Source: Plantago major (taxonomy: Eukaryota; Streptophyta; Magnoliopsida; Lamiales; Plantaginaceae). From it: 64,000 nt of DNA. How positions within the stretch are numbered: the stretch's first letter is position 1; each line of letters opens with the position of its first letter. The translations under genes were made by a program, and so were the position numbers. The notes beneath the pieces were generated by a model that saw only the letters and a program-made list of their open reading frames with translations, was not told where the DNA came from and did no database searches. The stretch covers positions 54,966,932 through 55,030,931 of the forward strand of contig CM048844.1 of NCBI GenBank assembly GCA_026545765.1. The letters run 5' to 3'. Below are positions 1 to 11,772 of the stretch, piece by piece.

Positions 1-702
1 ATGGAACATTTGGAGAATCCATCATTAGATCCTCAATATTTCCACCACCGGGTTGTTCTTGCTCCAACAAATGAAATAGTCAATGAAATTAATGACTATG
101 TTATGTCTAAAATGCCCGGTGATTGCGTCAAGTACTTGAGTGCAGATTCGATTAACAAGGCTGATGATGTTGATGGAGCACTTGCTAATATTTTTTCAGT
201 GGAGTTCTTGAACACCATTAATGCTTCTGGTTTACCCAATCAGAAGATTGTCCTTAAGGTTGGATGTATGATAATGCTCCTCAGGAATATTGATCAGGCT
301 TCTAAGTTATGTAATGGTACAAGACTTATTGTTACCAATCTTGGCAAGCATATAATAGAGGCGAGACTTATAGCCGGAACAAATGCAGTGCAGAAGGTAT
401 TAATTCCTAGAAGCATGATGAGCCCGTCTGACGAAACCAAGTTCCCTATCAAATTTGATAGGAGGCAATTTCCAATTTCGGTATGCTTTGGTATGACAAT
501 CAACAAGAGCCCAGGACAATCTCTCTCTAATGTCGGGCTCTACCTCCAATCCCCTGTTTTCAGTCACGGTCAACTTTACGTTGCTCTATCCATGGTTACT
601 TCACGAAAGGGTCTTAAAGCATTGATATGTGACAAGGATGGAAAGACATACGATACTACCACCAACGTTGTGTATAAAAAGGTGTTTGATAAGTTATCAT
701 GA
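1..702 (+). pseudogene. Helitron PIF1-like helicase, C-terminal end
   Basis: The open frame runs from the window edge to a TGA at 700-702, so its start lies outside. It encodes the end of the SF1 helicase half of a plant Helitron Rep/Hel protein, which unwinds DNA during rolling-circle transposition. Seen: the approach VLAPTNEIVNEIN, the LKVGCMIMLLRNID block, and the terminal motif VFSHGQLYVALS. Family proteins normally read TINKSQGQ and ALSRVTS here. This copy reads TINKSPGQ and ALSMVTS, so the motif V glutamine is proline and the motif VI arginine (arginine finger) is methionine. It is probably inactive despite the open frame. A Helitron 3' end (hairpin plus CTRR) was not located downstream. 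Confidence 0.85.
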
Positions 703-2090
703 GGTAATATTATTGTTGAATTAGTTCCAGTTATTTGGTGTAGTGTGTTTCCAACTGTATACATATTCTACAATTAAAAAAAATAAACAGACTGAAATGT
801 TTAATCGTTTTCAGGTGCCCCTTTTTGAAGAAGAATTTGACATGAAATTAGTGGATGTGGATCAGATGTCAATTACAAAGAAACAAGATTGAGAAGTGGA
901 TTGGAGTCCTAATTATTCTCTTTCATTATTTCATTACATGCTTTTCATGATTTCCGTTTGACATTCCTATGATGCTTAATGTTTTTTTAAAATTTGAACT
1001 TGAACTCATTACGGTTTTTGATTTGCACAAGTCGATTTTATTTTATGTGGAACAGGTCATTTTTTATTGACCAGGTCAGAGGCCATGTAGACATCTAAAG
1101 AATTTCGAAGGTCTCTGTACTGTGACGTTCTTCTAAGACAGAAATAGGCCGTAGTGCATAGACCAAAGCTCAGGGCATTAGGAGTTCTATTCTAAATTGT
1201 TAGTATCCAAAGTCCTGGATCAGTCACGAACATCTCTAGGTCGTTACTAAACCGATAATAAGCCAGCCAACAAAAGACACAACCTGTACCTCAAATTCTA
1301 TTCTCAAACATAGTTAGAAGTTGATCTCGCAAAACTGATTATTGAGGACTCGAAGGGAAGTTTTCTACCAGATCCAATGAATCCCCTTTCCCAAGCAAAT
1401 CCTAAACCAAGATGCATAACCACACATGACATTTGTCCCCTTTCAGTAAATTGTACCTCTAACCTCTCCACCAACTAAGTACACTGCTCAATCCATACTT
1501 CAAACATGAACTGACTTATCGTCCTGAGTATAACATAAACAAAAACAGTAACCCCTAAATTTGTTGTTTCAAATAATTCGAACAAGAATTGAGAATTAAG
1601 TTGTTAATTTACAAGAATACCATCCATTTCGACTTCAACACTTTAATTTTTCTTCAAATCCCGAGTTTATAGCTGGACTCTTCGAATCAGCACTGAGCAT
1701 GTTCTTTTACCCGTCGCTGGATATCTCCAGACTCCATGGCCTCCGATGGAGACCGATCCCTCGGTCTTCTCCCGGTTCCGTACAGAATCCAAGTGAGTGG
1801 AACTGTGGAAGTGGCTTGGGAGAATCATTGGAAAGAATAGGCTAGAGTGAGGGTGTTAGAATTTGAGAGAGAGAAAAAGAGTGTGACAAGTGTGAGGTAA
1901 GTTTCTGTTTTGTTGTGGCAATTGATGTACAAAGATCCAAGGCTAAGAAGCCACCAAAATAAATAACCCGGAAATCTAGAACTATATCATTTCTTTTTTG
2001 GGAAATGGATCTCAAATATGCTGATATTTGTTGGATATATGTATCATCTACTCCTCATCTACTTCCACGCCACTCGTCCAATTTTATCAT
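703..2090. other. Unassigned AT-rich stretch
   Basis: No transposon protein, LTR or terminal repeat was recognised. Only short frames are open. The one gene-like signal is on the minus strand near 1711-1900: a CT-rich leader, an ATG at 1737 and a possible splice donor after nine codons. This could be downstream Helitron sequence, a captured host fragment or ordinary intergenic DNA. Confidence 0.4.
1711..1737 (-). other. Possible first coding exon of an unidentified gene fragment
   Basis: Read on the minus strand, a CT-rich leader at about 1865-1900 precedes an ATG at 1737. The ATG opens nine codons (MESGDIQRR) followed by GTAAAAG, a fair plant 5' splice site. No second exon could be assigned with confidence between 1710 and 703, and the protein is not recognised. 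It might be a host exon caught by the neighbouring Helitron or chance. Confidence 0.2.
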
Positions 2091-2312
2091 TCGAGTATCC
2101 CGTTATAGTTGTCTACTTTCACTTTTTTTATTATTTTAATAAAAATTATACAATTGTATATTTCATACTAGTTACAATAAAGTTATAAAATAACTTAAAC
2201 AATCAAACTAACAACTCAAAAGTTAGAAAGTACACCAACATATATATTATACATTGTTATAATATTACTCTCATGGGAAAGCAAGTGGACAACTAACATG
2301 AAACGGATGGAG
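2091..2312. mobile_element. Stowaway-like MITE (degenerate)
   Basis: The ends are imperfect inverted repeats. The right end, read inward on the minus strand, begins CTCCATCCGTTTCATG and continues into AGTTGTCCACTT; the left end reads TATCCCGTTATAGTTGTCTA. Both match the general Stowaway (Tc1/mariner) pattern of CTCCCTCCGTCCC followed by TTGTCCACTT. The interior is AT-rich and non-coding, about 220 bp in total, a normal Stowaway size. The TA target duplication is not clean at the degraded left end. Confidence 0.6.
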
Positions 2313-2861
2313 TTTGTATTAATAATTCATCTTAATCCGTTGGCTCGAATTCACCTTAAATGTTCATTTCAATACACTTTTATGGGAGTGCTTGGGATGC
2401 AATTATACTTAGATTTTAATCGAGTGAGTTTGTATTCTATTTGTCAAGCCATTTTAAATGAGACATAACTATACACGTTTTCAATACAACTATTATTTAC
2501 AATTCAATAATTTCTCACACTTTTCTTTTACAAATATTCTAACAACCTTAAACCAACAAATCTATATAATACAAATCAAATAGAAGTAACACATCTTGCA
2601 CATACCACTTCAGTCTTACAAACACTATATAACAACCATAAAAACCTATAACAACTTCTCCGGAATACAAAATCTAAAAGAATTGCAAGCCTTTGATCCT
2701 GAGTTTTTACGAATAACATTATTTTTCACTACTCGACGGGTCATTTACTAGTGTTCACTAATAAAAAATTGTTGATCTGGTTTAAAACATGGTGCCTATG
2801 ATTGAGAACATCAGTTGGTCTGTGATATCGCTCATTAGTACAGGTTCTTCTATAACTTTGT
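2313..2861. other. Unassigned AT-rich spacer
   Basis: No coding or terminal-repeat signal was seen. The sequence is AT-rich with short runs only. Confidence 0.4.
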
Positions 2862-3160
2862 CAGTGTTCTAAAAATTGGACCGGCCGGTTCGATCGGTTT
2901 GACCGGAAATTTTATGATTTCCGAGCCGGTTGGAGCATATTAACCTCCTAGAAACCTAATCGAACTGAACCGGGCGGTTTCGTTATTAACCGGTAAACTG
3001 CTGAACCGGACCGAACCGGTTTGTGTGTCCTTAACTTATATAAATGTGTAAAATGGTAGAAGTGGGGTTTGAACTTCGGTCTAGTAAATTGAAGCTTGAC
3101 ACTTTACCACTTGGAGACAATTAGTTTGTGATTGTTTAATTATACTAGCATAATTACAAA
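2862..3160. repeat. CCGG-rich dispersed repeat with CAGTGTT left end
   Basis: It starts CAGTGTTCTAAAAATTGGAC and contains many ACCGG/CCGGT words in both orientations (about 2880-3025). This kind of sequence is common in non-autonomous plant repeats, and CAGTG-type ends recall hAT elements. No matching right terminus was found; the CACTA remnant begins just after. The repeat also carries a tRNA-like segment, listed separately. Confidence 0.45.
3055..3118 (-). other. tRNA-like sequence, possible SINE head or tRNA relic
   Basis: On the minus strand a box A-like stretch (CTCCAAGTGGTAAAGTG) lies about 30 bases upstream of a box B-like stretch (GAAGTTCAAACCCC). This is the order and spacing of an internal RNA polymerase III promoter in tRNA genes. 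The cloverleaf is degenerate and no anticodon can be assigned safely, so it is not called a functional tRNA. Confidence 0.4.
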
Positions 3161-3440
3161 CCTTTCGGCTATCCGTCGCTAAAACAGACTAAAAAACGGG
3201 CAAAAGCCCTTCTTCTTCCCCATTTCTATTATGCTTCTTCTTCCCCATTGCTCTTCGCCATTTTCGCCAAGTTTCCAACTCCTACCAAAACTCCACCATT
3301 CCGGCCAATCTTGGACTCTTTTCGAAACTCGTTCAACAAGGAACTCGGGTGGCCCTTCAATTTCATCCTTCTTCGACTATTTTTCCCGTAATTGAAGGTA
3401 TTAGTCTAAAACCTTTACTTTTCTAAATTTGGGATTTTTG

Positions 3441-4125
3441 CTAATTTCGAGCAATTGTATATTTTTAGACTCATCTACTAGCTAGTTTAGCTTATATTAA
3501 GTAGTGGGTTAAACATGAGATGGTGCAATTGATTGATTTATTGTGAAATTGATTTGTTAGTATCACGTTAGGATGTTTGTAAGTATGTATAGTATTTAAT
3601 TTATGTTTGTAGTAGGATTAGTGAGATTTGGTTGAGTTTTTGGAGACCATTTAGATTATTTAGTGATTTTGGTGGTTGTAGTATAATTGGCTCGTATTAA
3701 GTTAGAAAGAATTACTACTGTTTTAATTTATAATTCATAATTGTAATGGAAATTTGAAATTTATAAAAAAGCCTTTAAACGTAAAATGCATGTAATACAT
3801 GAAATTTAGAACGTATTATAATTAACAATGAAATTATAGCCAGGAATTGGAATTGAGTTAAAATTCAATATGTAATGCGTATAGTTATAAATCTAATAAA
3901 TTCAGACGTGTCAGATTAATCATCCAATGAATCCCGATCGTTCATGGATGTACTGTCGTACTGTTAATGGCAGTATTCAATCTAGTTTTGTGGAAGGGGT
4001 TGAAGCCTTCATCGCATTTGCGATGACACAAACGGCTTGTGTAAGCAGAGGGTTGATTATGTATATAACTAGTTAGTTGTTGATAATACCATTGTGATTT
4101 ACACCGAGTCAAAATGTGTGTAAGG

Positions 4126-4187
<62 letters not shown>

Positions 4188-4269
4188 ATAATACCAAGTA
4201 TTTGTGATTTATTTTGCATGTAGTTGTATGCTAACACATTTTTCCTGTATTTGTTGCATGTTTTTGCAG
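3441..4269 (+). other. CACTA 5' non-coding region and first intron
   Basis: It aligns in patches with 52140-52850 of the second CACTA copy, for example TATTAAGTAGTGGGTTAA, GAACGTATTATAATTAACAA and the block ending TTGCATGTTTTTGCAG. It holds a (TA)n tract at 4128-4180 and ends at a good splice acceptor directly before the first coding exon. Confidence 0.6.
4128..4180. repeat. (TA)n microsatellite
   Basis: An uninterrupted alternating AT tract of about 53 bp inside the CACTA 5' region. The second CACTA copy lacks it, so it expanded after the two copies separated. Confidence 0.95.
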
Positions 4270-4454
4270 ATGCCACGACAAAGGAAATCCACGTACCGTC
4301 CTCCCCATGCAAAGGTGACTTGGTAGCCATTCGTAGAGTAGTCAGGCGGTGAGGTCGAGTCGGAGGCGGGAGGTCATGATAGTCAGAACCGCCGGTCTGC
4401 GGTTCCTGAGACCCCACCGAGTTCGAGCAGGGGCTCGACATCGGTTAACGTTAT

Positions 4455-6070
4455 TGTTAGGAATATCTGTTTAGATTTTGATCAGCAACCTAATCGCGTA
4501 TCTTAGCTCAGAAAGGTGGTTAGTACTCTTGGTTCACTTGAACACTGTAAAAGAGGAAAATCACTAAGTATGATAGTCTAGCAAATCTTGTATAAGGTGT
4601 TAGGTCTCTGAATGTAATTTTTTATTTCTATATAGAAGACCAAGAAGAAGGCATCCGGCAGAAGAGCTCAACAATTTTGAAGTTTTGAAGACTACACAAG
4701 ATTGCTGAAGACAAAGGTCATCAGATACCTATGTCCAGATATCTTGAATAAATAAGTGTTTTTCAATAAACAAGTTTTGCAAAAGATATCTGAGAACACA
4801 AGGTTTCTGAACGAGGAAAAGTGCCCACAGATATCTAGACTCAGATACCTTGGATAAAAACTATGTTTCTGGGAAACAATGTTGTAACAAGTATCTGGAG
4901 ATGTGAAGGTCTCTGGAAAGGGACGTGCAATGCTTCAGAAAGCATGCATGGTTCCGTTGGTACTATAGGACAAAAATAGTACAATGCAATAAATGCGCAG
5001 ACAAAGAAATCTGAACAAAAGAGGAAATCTCTGAAAAGAGAAAACGTCTTCTGCAGTACTATTTACAGATATCAATAGTTTGAATTTCATTAAGCCTAAT
5101 GGATACTATTCAAACGGCATGATTTTCAACTATAAATATCACCACTTAGAATGCTTGAAAAACACACAACACACCTTGAACTTACACTGAATTCACAGAA
5201 CTCACAACAGAACACTATCTTTCAAACTCTCAAGCATACTACTTACCTTCAAGCTTTCTGTTGCGACCAAAGCTCTTGATTCTAAGTAGCACAAAAGTTC
5301 TAAGTGTCCTGATCCTAAACAAGCATTGTTATCTGTGAAGGAGTTGAATTAAGATTTTCATATCTGAGATTCATTCTCTTGAACACTTATCATAGACTTG
5401 GGTCAGTAAAGAACAAGATACCATACATTGAAAAGTGTATTAAGTATACTTGATTCATAGAGCTATCTGCATAACTGAATAAGTTATTAAAGAAGCTCAC
5501 CTGAGAAACTACCTTAACCAACACCTTACGGCGTGGAGTACAGGAAGTACTTAGTTTGGAAAACTAAGGAATAACTCCAAGGTTACTGAGCATAGGAAGT
5601 ACTTAGTTTGGGAAACTAAGGAATAGCTCAAAAGGTTTCTGAGTACAGGAAGTACTTGGCTGAGAGAGCCGGGGAATAACTCAGGGGGAACACTTGGTTG
5701 GGAACCTAGTGTATTTGAGAATCGAGAGAAGATATTTGTAAGGTTAATTCGTTTATCTGTCTTAGTGGATTCTAGGTCTGAGAAAGGCCGAAGTGGATTA
5801 GTTGAAGGATTACGCCACCTTCAGATACCATTATAAAAACTTGTGTTATTTACTTTCTGCAATTTATTACTGGCTTTATTTACTTTGCTAAGTATTTACA
5901 CATATCTTGTTGAGCACGTGCACTTATCACAAAAAGTCTTCCGCTCTATGAAATTAAGTATCAGATATCTTCACAAAGATCTGAGAAATTGTGTTTATCG
6001 ACAAAAGTTTGAAAAAGACTATTCACCCCCCCCCCCCTAGTCTTTTACTTTGCCGTTATCTGGACCAACA
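4455..6070 (+). mobile_element. Solo LTR of the Ty1/copia family seen in elements B, C and D
   Basis: It starts TGTTAGGAATATCTG and ends CTGGACCAACA, 1616 bp, flanked by the perfect 5-bp duplication GTTAT (4450-4454 and 6071-6075). It is the same sequence class as the LTRs at 24629 and 39199. No internal region or second LTR lies beside it, so it is the product of LTR-LTR recombination. It interrupts the CACTA coding region. The 3' part has four stem-loop units (5550-5711) and a poly-C tract before the CTTTTACTTTG terminal block. Confidence 0.95.
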
Positions 6071-6492
6071 GTTATGTAATTTGGATATCATGTGGAATTG
6101 GGAATGTAGAAAACATACTTCATTCCCAACCGTTGCTCCCCTAGATATGGCCTGCATTCGAGACGCTGGGGTTAGATTTGTATAAGCATATGGTTAATAA
6201 AATGAAAAGAAAGGGCATTAGGCCAGCATGGTGTGGACTGGAGGAGTGGGAGCTTTGGGAGAAGCACTAGCAGCTTGATGCGACCAAGCAGATTGCGGCC
6301 CAGAATAGAGAGAACCGGCTGACTGAGCCGTCTGATGGTACCTGGGTGGCCATGCACCAATATGGGTCGCGATATGTTGCTACGGATTACCGTAAATCGG
6401 TAAGTGTACATCTAATTTGTCATTTTTTTCGTAAATGTGTTTTGTGTTTTTATATTCTATACACTTAATTACTAGCTAAATGTTTGCATATA

Positions 6493-6560
6493 GAGTGAGT
6501 TTCCTAAGAAACAACCCCTAGATAGAGACATAGAAATAAAGTTTCTAATATTACATATTA
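6493..6560 (+). repeat. MULE left terminal inverted repeat
   Basis: It begins GAGTGAGTTTCCTAAGAAAC directly after the TTGCATATA duplication. Similarity to the right end continues in patches for about 60 bases. The inner limit is approximate. Confidence 0.7.
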
Positions 6561-7061
6561 ACCCCAAATAAAAACTAGTTCCTAAATGCCACCCAACGAA
6601 GGGCCAACTACCAAGTCGTTAAAATGGATCCATATATAAACGATATAACCCGGTTTCCAAACCTACTTGTCGTCATTATTATGCTTTCAGCTCGCTCAAC
6701 ATTCTCTCTCTAAAATTCTCCCAACCAAGGGCCAGCTACTAGTTCAAGAAACCAGCCGACCAACCTGATTTTCCGATCAAAAAATGACGATCAACCTGTC
6801 AAAACTGTCAGCTGAGAAGATACATTGTCTTATTCTGAAAAAAACGCGATCGAAAATGAAGGTTATATCTGATTTCGAACAATTTTCATCGTTTTTCATG
6901 TTTACGTCGATATTTCGTTGCTATTTCTGATCATACGAATGATATTTCATTGCTATTACTGTTCGTTGTTGTTCGTAGATGCCAGAATCAGCTTCGACTA
7001 TTGAAACTACAAATACAAGTGATCCTCCAGAGATACAAAGCACAGGTTCATGATCTATACA

Positions 7062-7640
7062 GTTTCTACTATGATTTATGGCTTTTCAATCAATAAAAAG
7101 TTGTTGCTAAACATGTAACAGTTTTCTACTATGAAATCGATGATTTCTGCAACTAATTCTATGTTCTCTATTATATCCACCATGATCTTTGGAAAAACTA
7201 CTATGTTCAATGTTTTAATCACCTTTGCAAGTAGTTTTATGTTCTATATTATAGTAACTATGCTCTCTGCAATAAGTACTATGTTCTCTATTATAGTCAC
7301 TATGATCTCTACAAAAAGTAGTATGTTCTCTATTATAGTCACTATGATCTCTGCAATAAGTAGTATGTTCTCTATTATAGTCACTATGATCTCTATAGTT
7401 TCTACTATGATTTCTGCCTTTTCAATCAATAAAAAGTTGTTGCTAAACATGTAACAGTTTTCTACTATGAATGCTATGATTTCTGCAACTAATTCTATGT
7501 TCTCTATTATAGTCACCATGATCTCTGGAAAAACTACTATGTTCTCTGTTTTAATAACCTTTGCAACTAGTTTTATGTTCTATATTATAGTAACTATGCT
7601 CTCTGCAATAAGTACTATGTTCTCTATTATAGTCACTATG
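7062..7640 (+). repeat. Tandem duplication, unit about 336 bp
   Basis: Two direct copies start at 7062 and 7398 with GTTTCTACTATGATTT. Both continue through CAATCAATAAAAAGTTG and CTGCAACTAATTCTATG to ACTATGTTCTCTATTATAG. The unit itself is made of the shorter TATGATCTC-type motif, so this is duplication of already repetitive intron DNA in the transposase gene. Confidence 0.9.
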
Positions 7641-7815
7641 ATATCAACCATAAAATGCTATGAACTCAACTATTATCGAAATATGTAATATTAATGTTAT
7701 GTTCTCTAGTATAAATGCTATGATGACTACATTTTTACATATGTTACCATAATAATCATATTTAAAATAGTAAACAAAGTACAAATAAAAGTACATATAA
7801 AACATATTGAAACAC

Positions 7816-8265
7816 CTAAACTGCTTGGTACGCATCAATCAACTCCAGGACATAGGACTCTGCAGCAACCCTAAACCTCCAATCAAATTCTTCACCACCT
7901 CCATAAAGAATCTTGTCCTCCTCAAGCCTTATCAACCTTCTCTTCAGAGTTTGTACCTTCCACCCAATTTCACTGTCCATTGCCTTAATGTGCATCAACT
8001 GGGCTACTATATCAGCAGCCCTGTCCATGTGTGACAAGTAGGTCTCTGGATGCATGAACCACTTCTTTACATGCTGAAGCTTGATAAGCAATGGTGGATT
8101 ATAATCAGCACCATTATAGTCTTCATACCTATATATTTAAACAAACATGAATGCTATAAATAGACATGATAATTAATGGTGATAAAAAAGTAAATATAAT
8201 TTGCAAACATACTTGATACCCCAATGAAGACGATAAGAAAGGCGATTTTTGATAGCATCTTCCAT
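7816..8265 (-). CDS. Small unrecognised MULE gene, copy A
   Basis: Two exons on the minus strand: 8265-8213 (ATG at 8265, MEDAIKNRLSYRLHWGIK) and 8128-7816, joined by a GTATGT...TATAG intron of 84 bp. The product is about 121 residues, mostly charged and probably helical, with HMDRAADIVAQL in the middle, a GGGEE turn and the end ELIDAYQAV before a TAG. No signal peptide or membrane segment is seen. It lies antisense inside the first intron of the transposase gene. Copy B at 12177-12519 is a diverged paralogue. The family is not recognised. The frame is intact, which stands out beside the broken transposase. Confidence 0.6.
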
Positions 8266-8399
8266 GAAAGACAAGTTAAAGTTAAAGTAATACCCCAATG
8301 AAGATGATAAAAAAGTGAATATAATTTGCAAAATGATTCAGAGAAGAAGAAAATATTTTAAAGAAATGATGCAGTTAAAGTTGCTAATTTATATGAACA

Positions 8400-8580
8400 A
8401 ATTGAAGTAAAAACGGTTAGTTGAGGGGTTGAACTTATCCAAACATTCATTTTAGGAGTTAAAATTGAAGTAATTAGGGTTAGTTAATGTATTAAAATGA
8501 ATGCAGTTATTGAAGTAAACACGGAATTAGTTGAGGGGTTGAACTTATCCAAACATTCATTTTATGAGTTAAAATGAATG
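8400..8580 (+). repeat. Direct repeat within the transposase intron
   Basis: The block GTTAGTTGAGGGGTTGAACT followed by TATCCAAACATTCATTTTA occurs at about 8417 and again at about 8527, roughly 110 bp apart. Sequence between 8266 and 9036 is otherwise intron: AT-rich and then dense TATGATATCA repeats. Confidence 0.8.
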
Positions 8581-11500
8581 TATATAACTATATACATTGT
8601 TAGTTGATTTATTAATGTCAGTTTTAAACTATAATCTCAAACATAAGTACTATGATATCAACAATTACTTTATGCTATCAAATATTAGACTATGATATCA
8701 AAAATTACTATGACATATTAGCTGGTATGTTTTTTATGATTTGTATTATGAGCATTATGATATCAAATATAAGTACTATGATATCAAATATAACTACTAT
8801 GACATCAAAAATTACTACTATTATATATTACCTGATATGTTTTCTATGATCTCTAATATGAACACTATGATATCAAATGTAACTGCTATGATATCAAAAA
8901 TTACTACTATTATATATTACCTGATGTTTTCTATGATATCAATTATAACTACTATGATATCAGAATTAACTGATATGATATCAATTATAACTCCTATGAT
9001 ATAACATATTACTTCTATGATCTTAATTAATTGCAGCAATGGTTGTTGTTGACAACTCAAACAATAACAGTTTGGCAAACAACAACGGTGACTGATCATG
9101 ATGATTTTGATGTCGGAGGCAGCTTAATCAATAGAGAGGCAAACAAATTGGAGGACCTACACAAGTTATATAGAAAGCATGCTGCCAAGGTTGGATTCAC
9201 ATTCAAAAAGTGCACATCAAGACTTGATGACAATGGCAAAGTTTATCAGAAATATTTTATGTGTAGTCGTGCTGGAAAACCAGAAGCAACACCAAAAACA
9301 CCTGTCATAACACCTTCCCCAACTGTAGAAGAAGGTAAAGGCAGGAGAAACAAAAGAAAACGACGTGTGGATTGTATAATAAAAACTGGTTGTAAAGCTA
9401 AACTTGTGATAAGTTGTGACACCATCAATCACTACAACAAAGTCATCAGGCATGTTGAAAATCACAACCATGCTTTGACTAGACCAGAATGGTCACACTT
9501 ACACCGCGTTGAAAGGACAATAACAGCTGATAAGGCAAAAACAATTGAGCTTATGGAGGATGTTGGACTACGTCCAACCGATTCTTTCAAATATTTGGTA
9601 CCAAGTGCAGGAGGGCAGGAGAATGTTGGACACATAGAAAGGGACCACATCAACTTTGTAAGCAGGAAAGAACAAAGGAAATGGGTGGAGCTGATGCACA
9701 GAATGTTCCCGACATACTAAAAGAAAGACAAACCCAAGATCCTCAGTTCTACTACACTCCAAAGTTGGATGAAGATGGCAAGCTATGCAACCTGTTTTGG
9801 AGGGACTCAATGATGAAAAATGATTATATACTCTATGGTGATGTTGTAGTGTTTTATACAACCTACAGAACAAATAAATATGGGCTCGTGTGTGTGCCTT
9901 TTGTAGGGGTAAACAACCACTGGAACAATGTTATGTTTGGTTGCACGTTCATAGCTAATGAATCCACTTAGTCCTTTGTTTGGCTTCTAAGTGAGTTCAT
10001 GAAATCCATGAGGGATAAGAAACCAGCTACAATATTCACTGATCAAGACTTTGCTATATCAAAAGGAATTGAACTGGTACTATATTCTCAACTCAAGTAT
10101 AACTACTATGATGTCATATATAACTATTATGATCTGAAGTATAATTGCTATGATATCATATATAACTGCTATGATCTCAACAATATCATTACATATTATT
10201 ATAGGTATTTGGTGAGGATACAAGCCATAGACTATGCCTTTGACACCTGTTTAAAAATGCAATAAGCCACTGTGGACGACTGAAAAATGATGATCGTTTC
10301 AAGAATGCTTTTCATCAATGTCTTCAAGGATCACTAAATAGGGAGCATTTTGAAGAGAACTGGAAGTACATGGTTGAAAAATATGAACTTGAGGATGATA
10401 GTTGGTTCAACCGATTATACGAGCTAAGAGAGAAATGGGCTACAGCACTAAGCAAAGATTCCTTCTCAACAGGAATACTATCATCACAACGTAGTGAACG
10501 CACAAACAATGCCATCTCATTCAATGCAAACAAGGGCACCTCTCTCACAAAATTCTTCAAATTGTTTGATGCAATGATCAACCGTTGGAGGACAAATGAG
10601 ATACATAAGGAATTCAAAAATTCCCTATACGAGCCAAAGATATACATACCTACTGGACTTGTGAAACATGCAGCAGAGGTAAAAACACTATGTTTCAATA
10701 ATAGTTCCTATGTTATCAGCTATAAACTCTATGATATCAATAATAGTTCCTATGTTATCAGCTATAAAGTCTATGATATCTATAATAATTCCTTATGTTA
10801 TCAGCTATAAAAGTCTATGATCTCAATAATAATTCCTATGTTATCAGCTATAAAAGTCTATGATCTCAATAATAAGTCCTATGTTATCAGCTATAAAAGT
10901 CTATGATCTCAATAATAGTTTCTATGTTATCAGGTATACACATTAAAAATATTCAAATACTTCCAAAAAGAGTTCAGAAGATCCCTAGCTATGGATGCTT
11001 ATGAAGCTATGAGACTGGGTGACAAGGTAATGTATGATGTCAAACCTGAGGATGAAACAGAAATGGAATGCAGTGTGATATACATAAAACATGAAAATGG
11101 AAGGGTGGAAGTGACTTGTACCTGCAAGCATTTTGAATCTGTTGGCTGGTTGTGTAAACACTGCATACGTGTGCTTGACAAAAACAACATCAAGCGCATT
11201 CCAGAAGAGTATATCATGAAGAGGCGGACAAAGACATCAAAAGAAAATGTATGGGATCGTGTAAACCGTACAAAGACATCAAATCAAAATGCACAGGTAA
11301 AAAATATTCTCTATGATTTTAATATTTTCTGATTATTTTTACTCTTATGATCTCAATAAATTATTTTTTACTCTTATGATCGCTATTATTATTAGTATGT
11401 TCTCAATAAATTGTTTTAACAAATGAACAGGAATGCATCGCTTGGAGACAGATAATGAACAGAAACTACACTGAAATGGTATTAAAGTCAGAAGGGAACA

Positions 11501-11772
11501 TGGATGCTAGAAGAATATTAGAGGATGGGTACCAACGTGACTTAATAGCAATCAGAGCTATAATTGAAGGATCAAAATTTAAGGATATACCCAACACAAC
11601 AGACCCAAGAACATCAAAGGCATCAACAAGCTGTGGTTCAACAGGTGTACGCGATCCAGACTTTACAGAAACCAAAGGAAGGAAAAAGCAAAGAGTGAAG
11701 GACAAACTTGACAGGAAAAAACCAATAACAACTGAATTTGGAGACAAGCCTCCAAACAAACAATTGATATAA

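Larger units (their letters stand above)
6979..11772 (+). pseudogene. MULE transposase (FAR1/MuDR type), broken
   Basis: Suggested exons are 6979-7045, 9037-10076, 10205-10678, 10934-11296 and 11431-11772, all with GT-AG borders. Domains in order: a FAR1-type DNA-binding region (HAAKVGFTFKKC to HVENHNHAL); the MULE DDE domain (GDVVVFYTTYRTNKYG, then IFTDQDFAISKGIE, then FEENWKYM and LSSQRSERTNNA); and a SWIM zinc finger (CTCKHFESVGWLCKH). Defects: frameshifts near 9039-9100 and 9680-9710, a TAG at 9969, and a TGA replacing the Trp of the CLWH motif at about 10237. The residue that is normally the first catalytic Asp (VVFDTTY) is Tyr. The introns are packed with the TATGATCTCAA-type repeats. 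The first exon is the least certain part. Confidence 0.82.

Noticed and set aside
4109..4441. 110-codon minus-strand frame over the (TA)n tract
   Set aside because: It is antisense to the CACTA first exon and half of it is the microsatellite.
6027..6037. Poly-C (and poly-G) runs near LTR ends as terminators
   Set aside because: They recur at the same place in each LTR of the family; they are a family feature and there is no evidence of a termination role.
7131..7688. Open frames made of repeated MISTISTMFSIIVTM-type peptides on both strands
   Set aside because: They are translations of the intronic TATGATCTC repeat; the period and composition explain them and no protein family is suggested.
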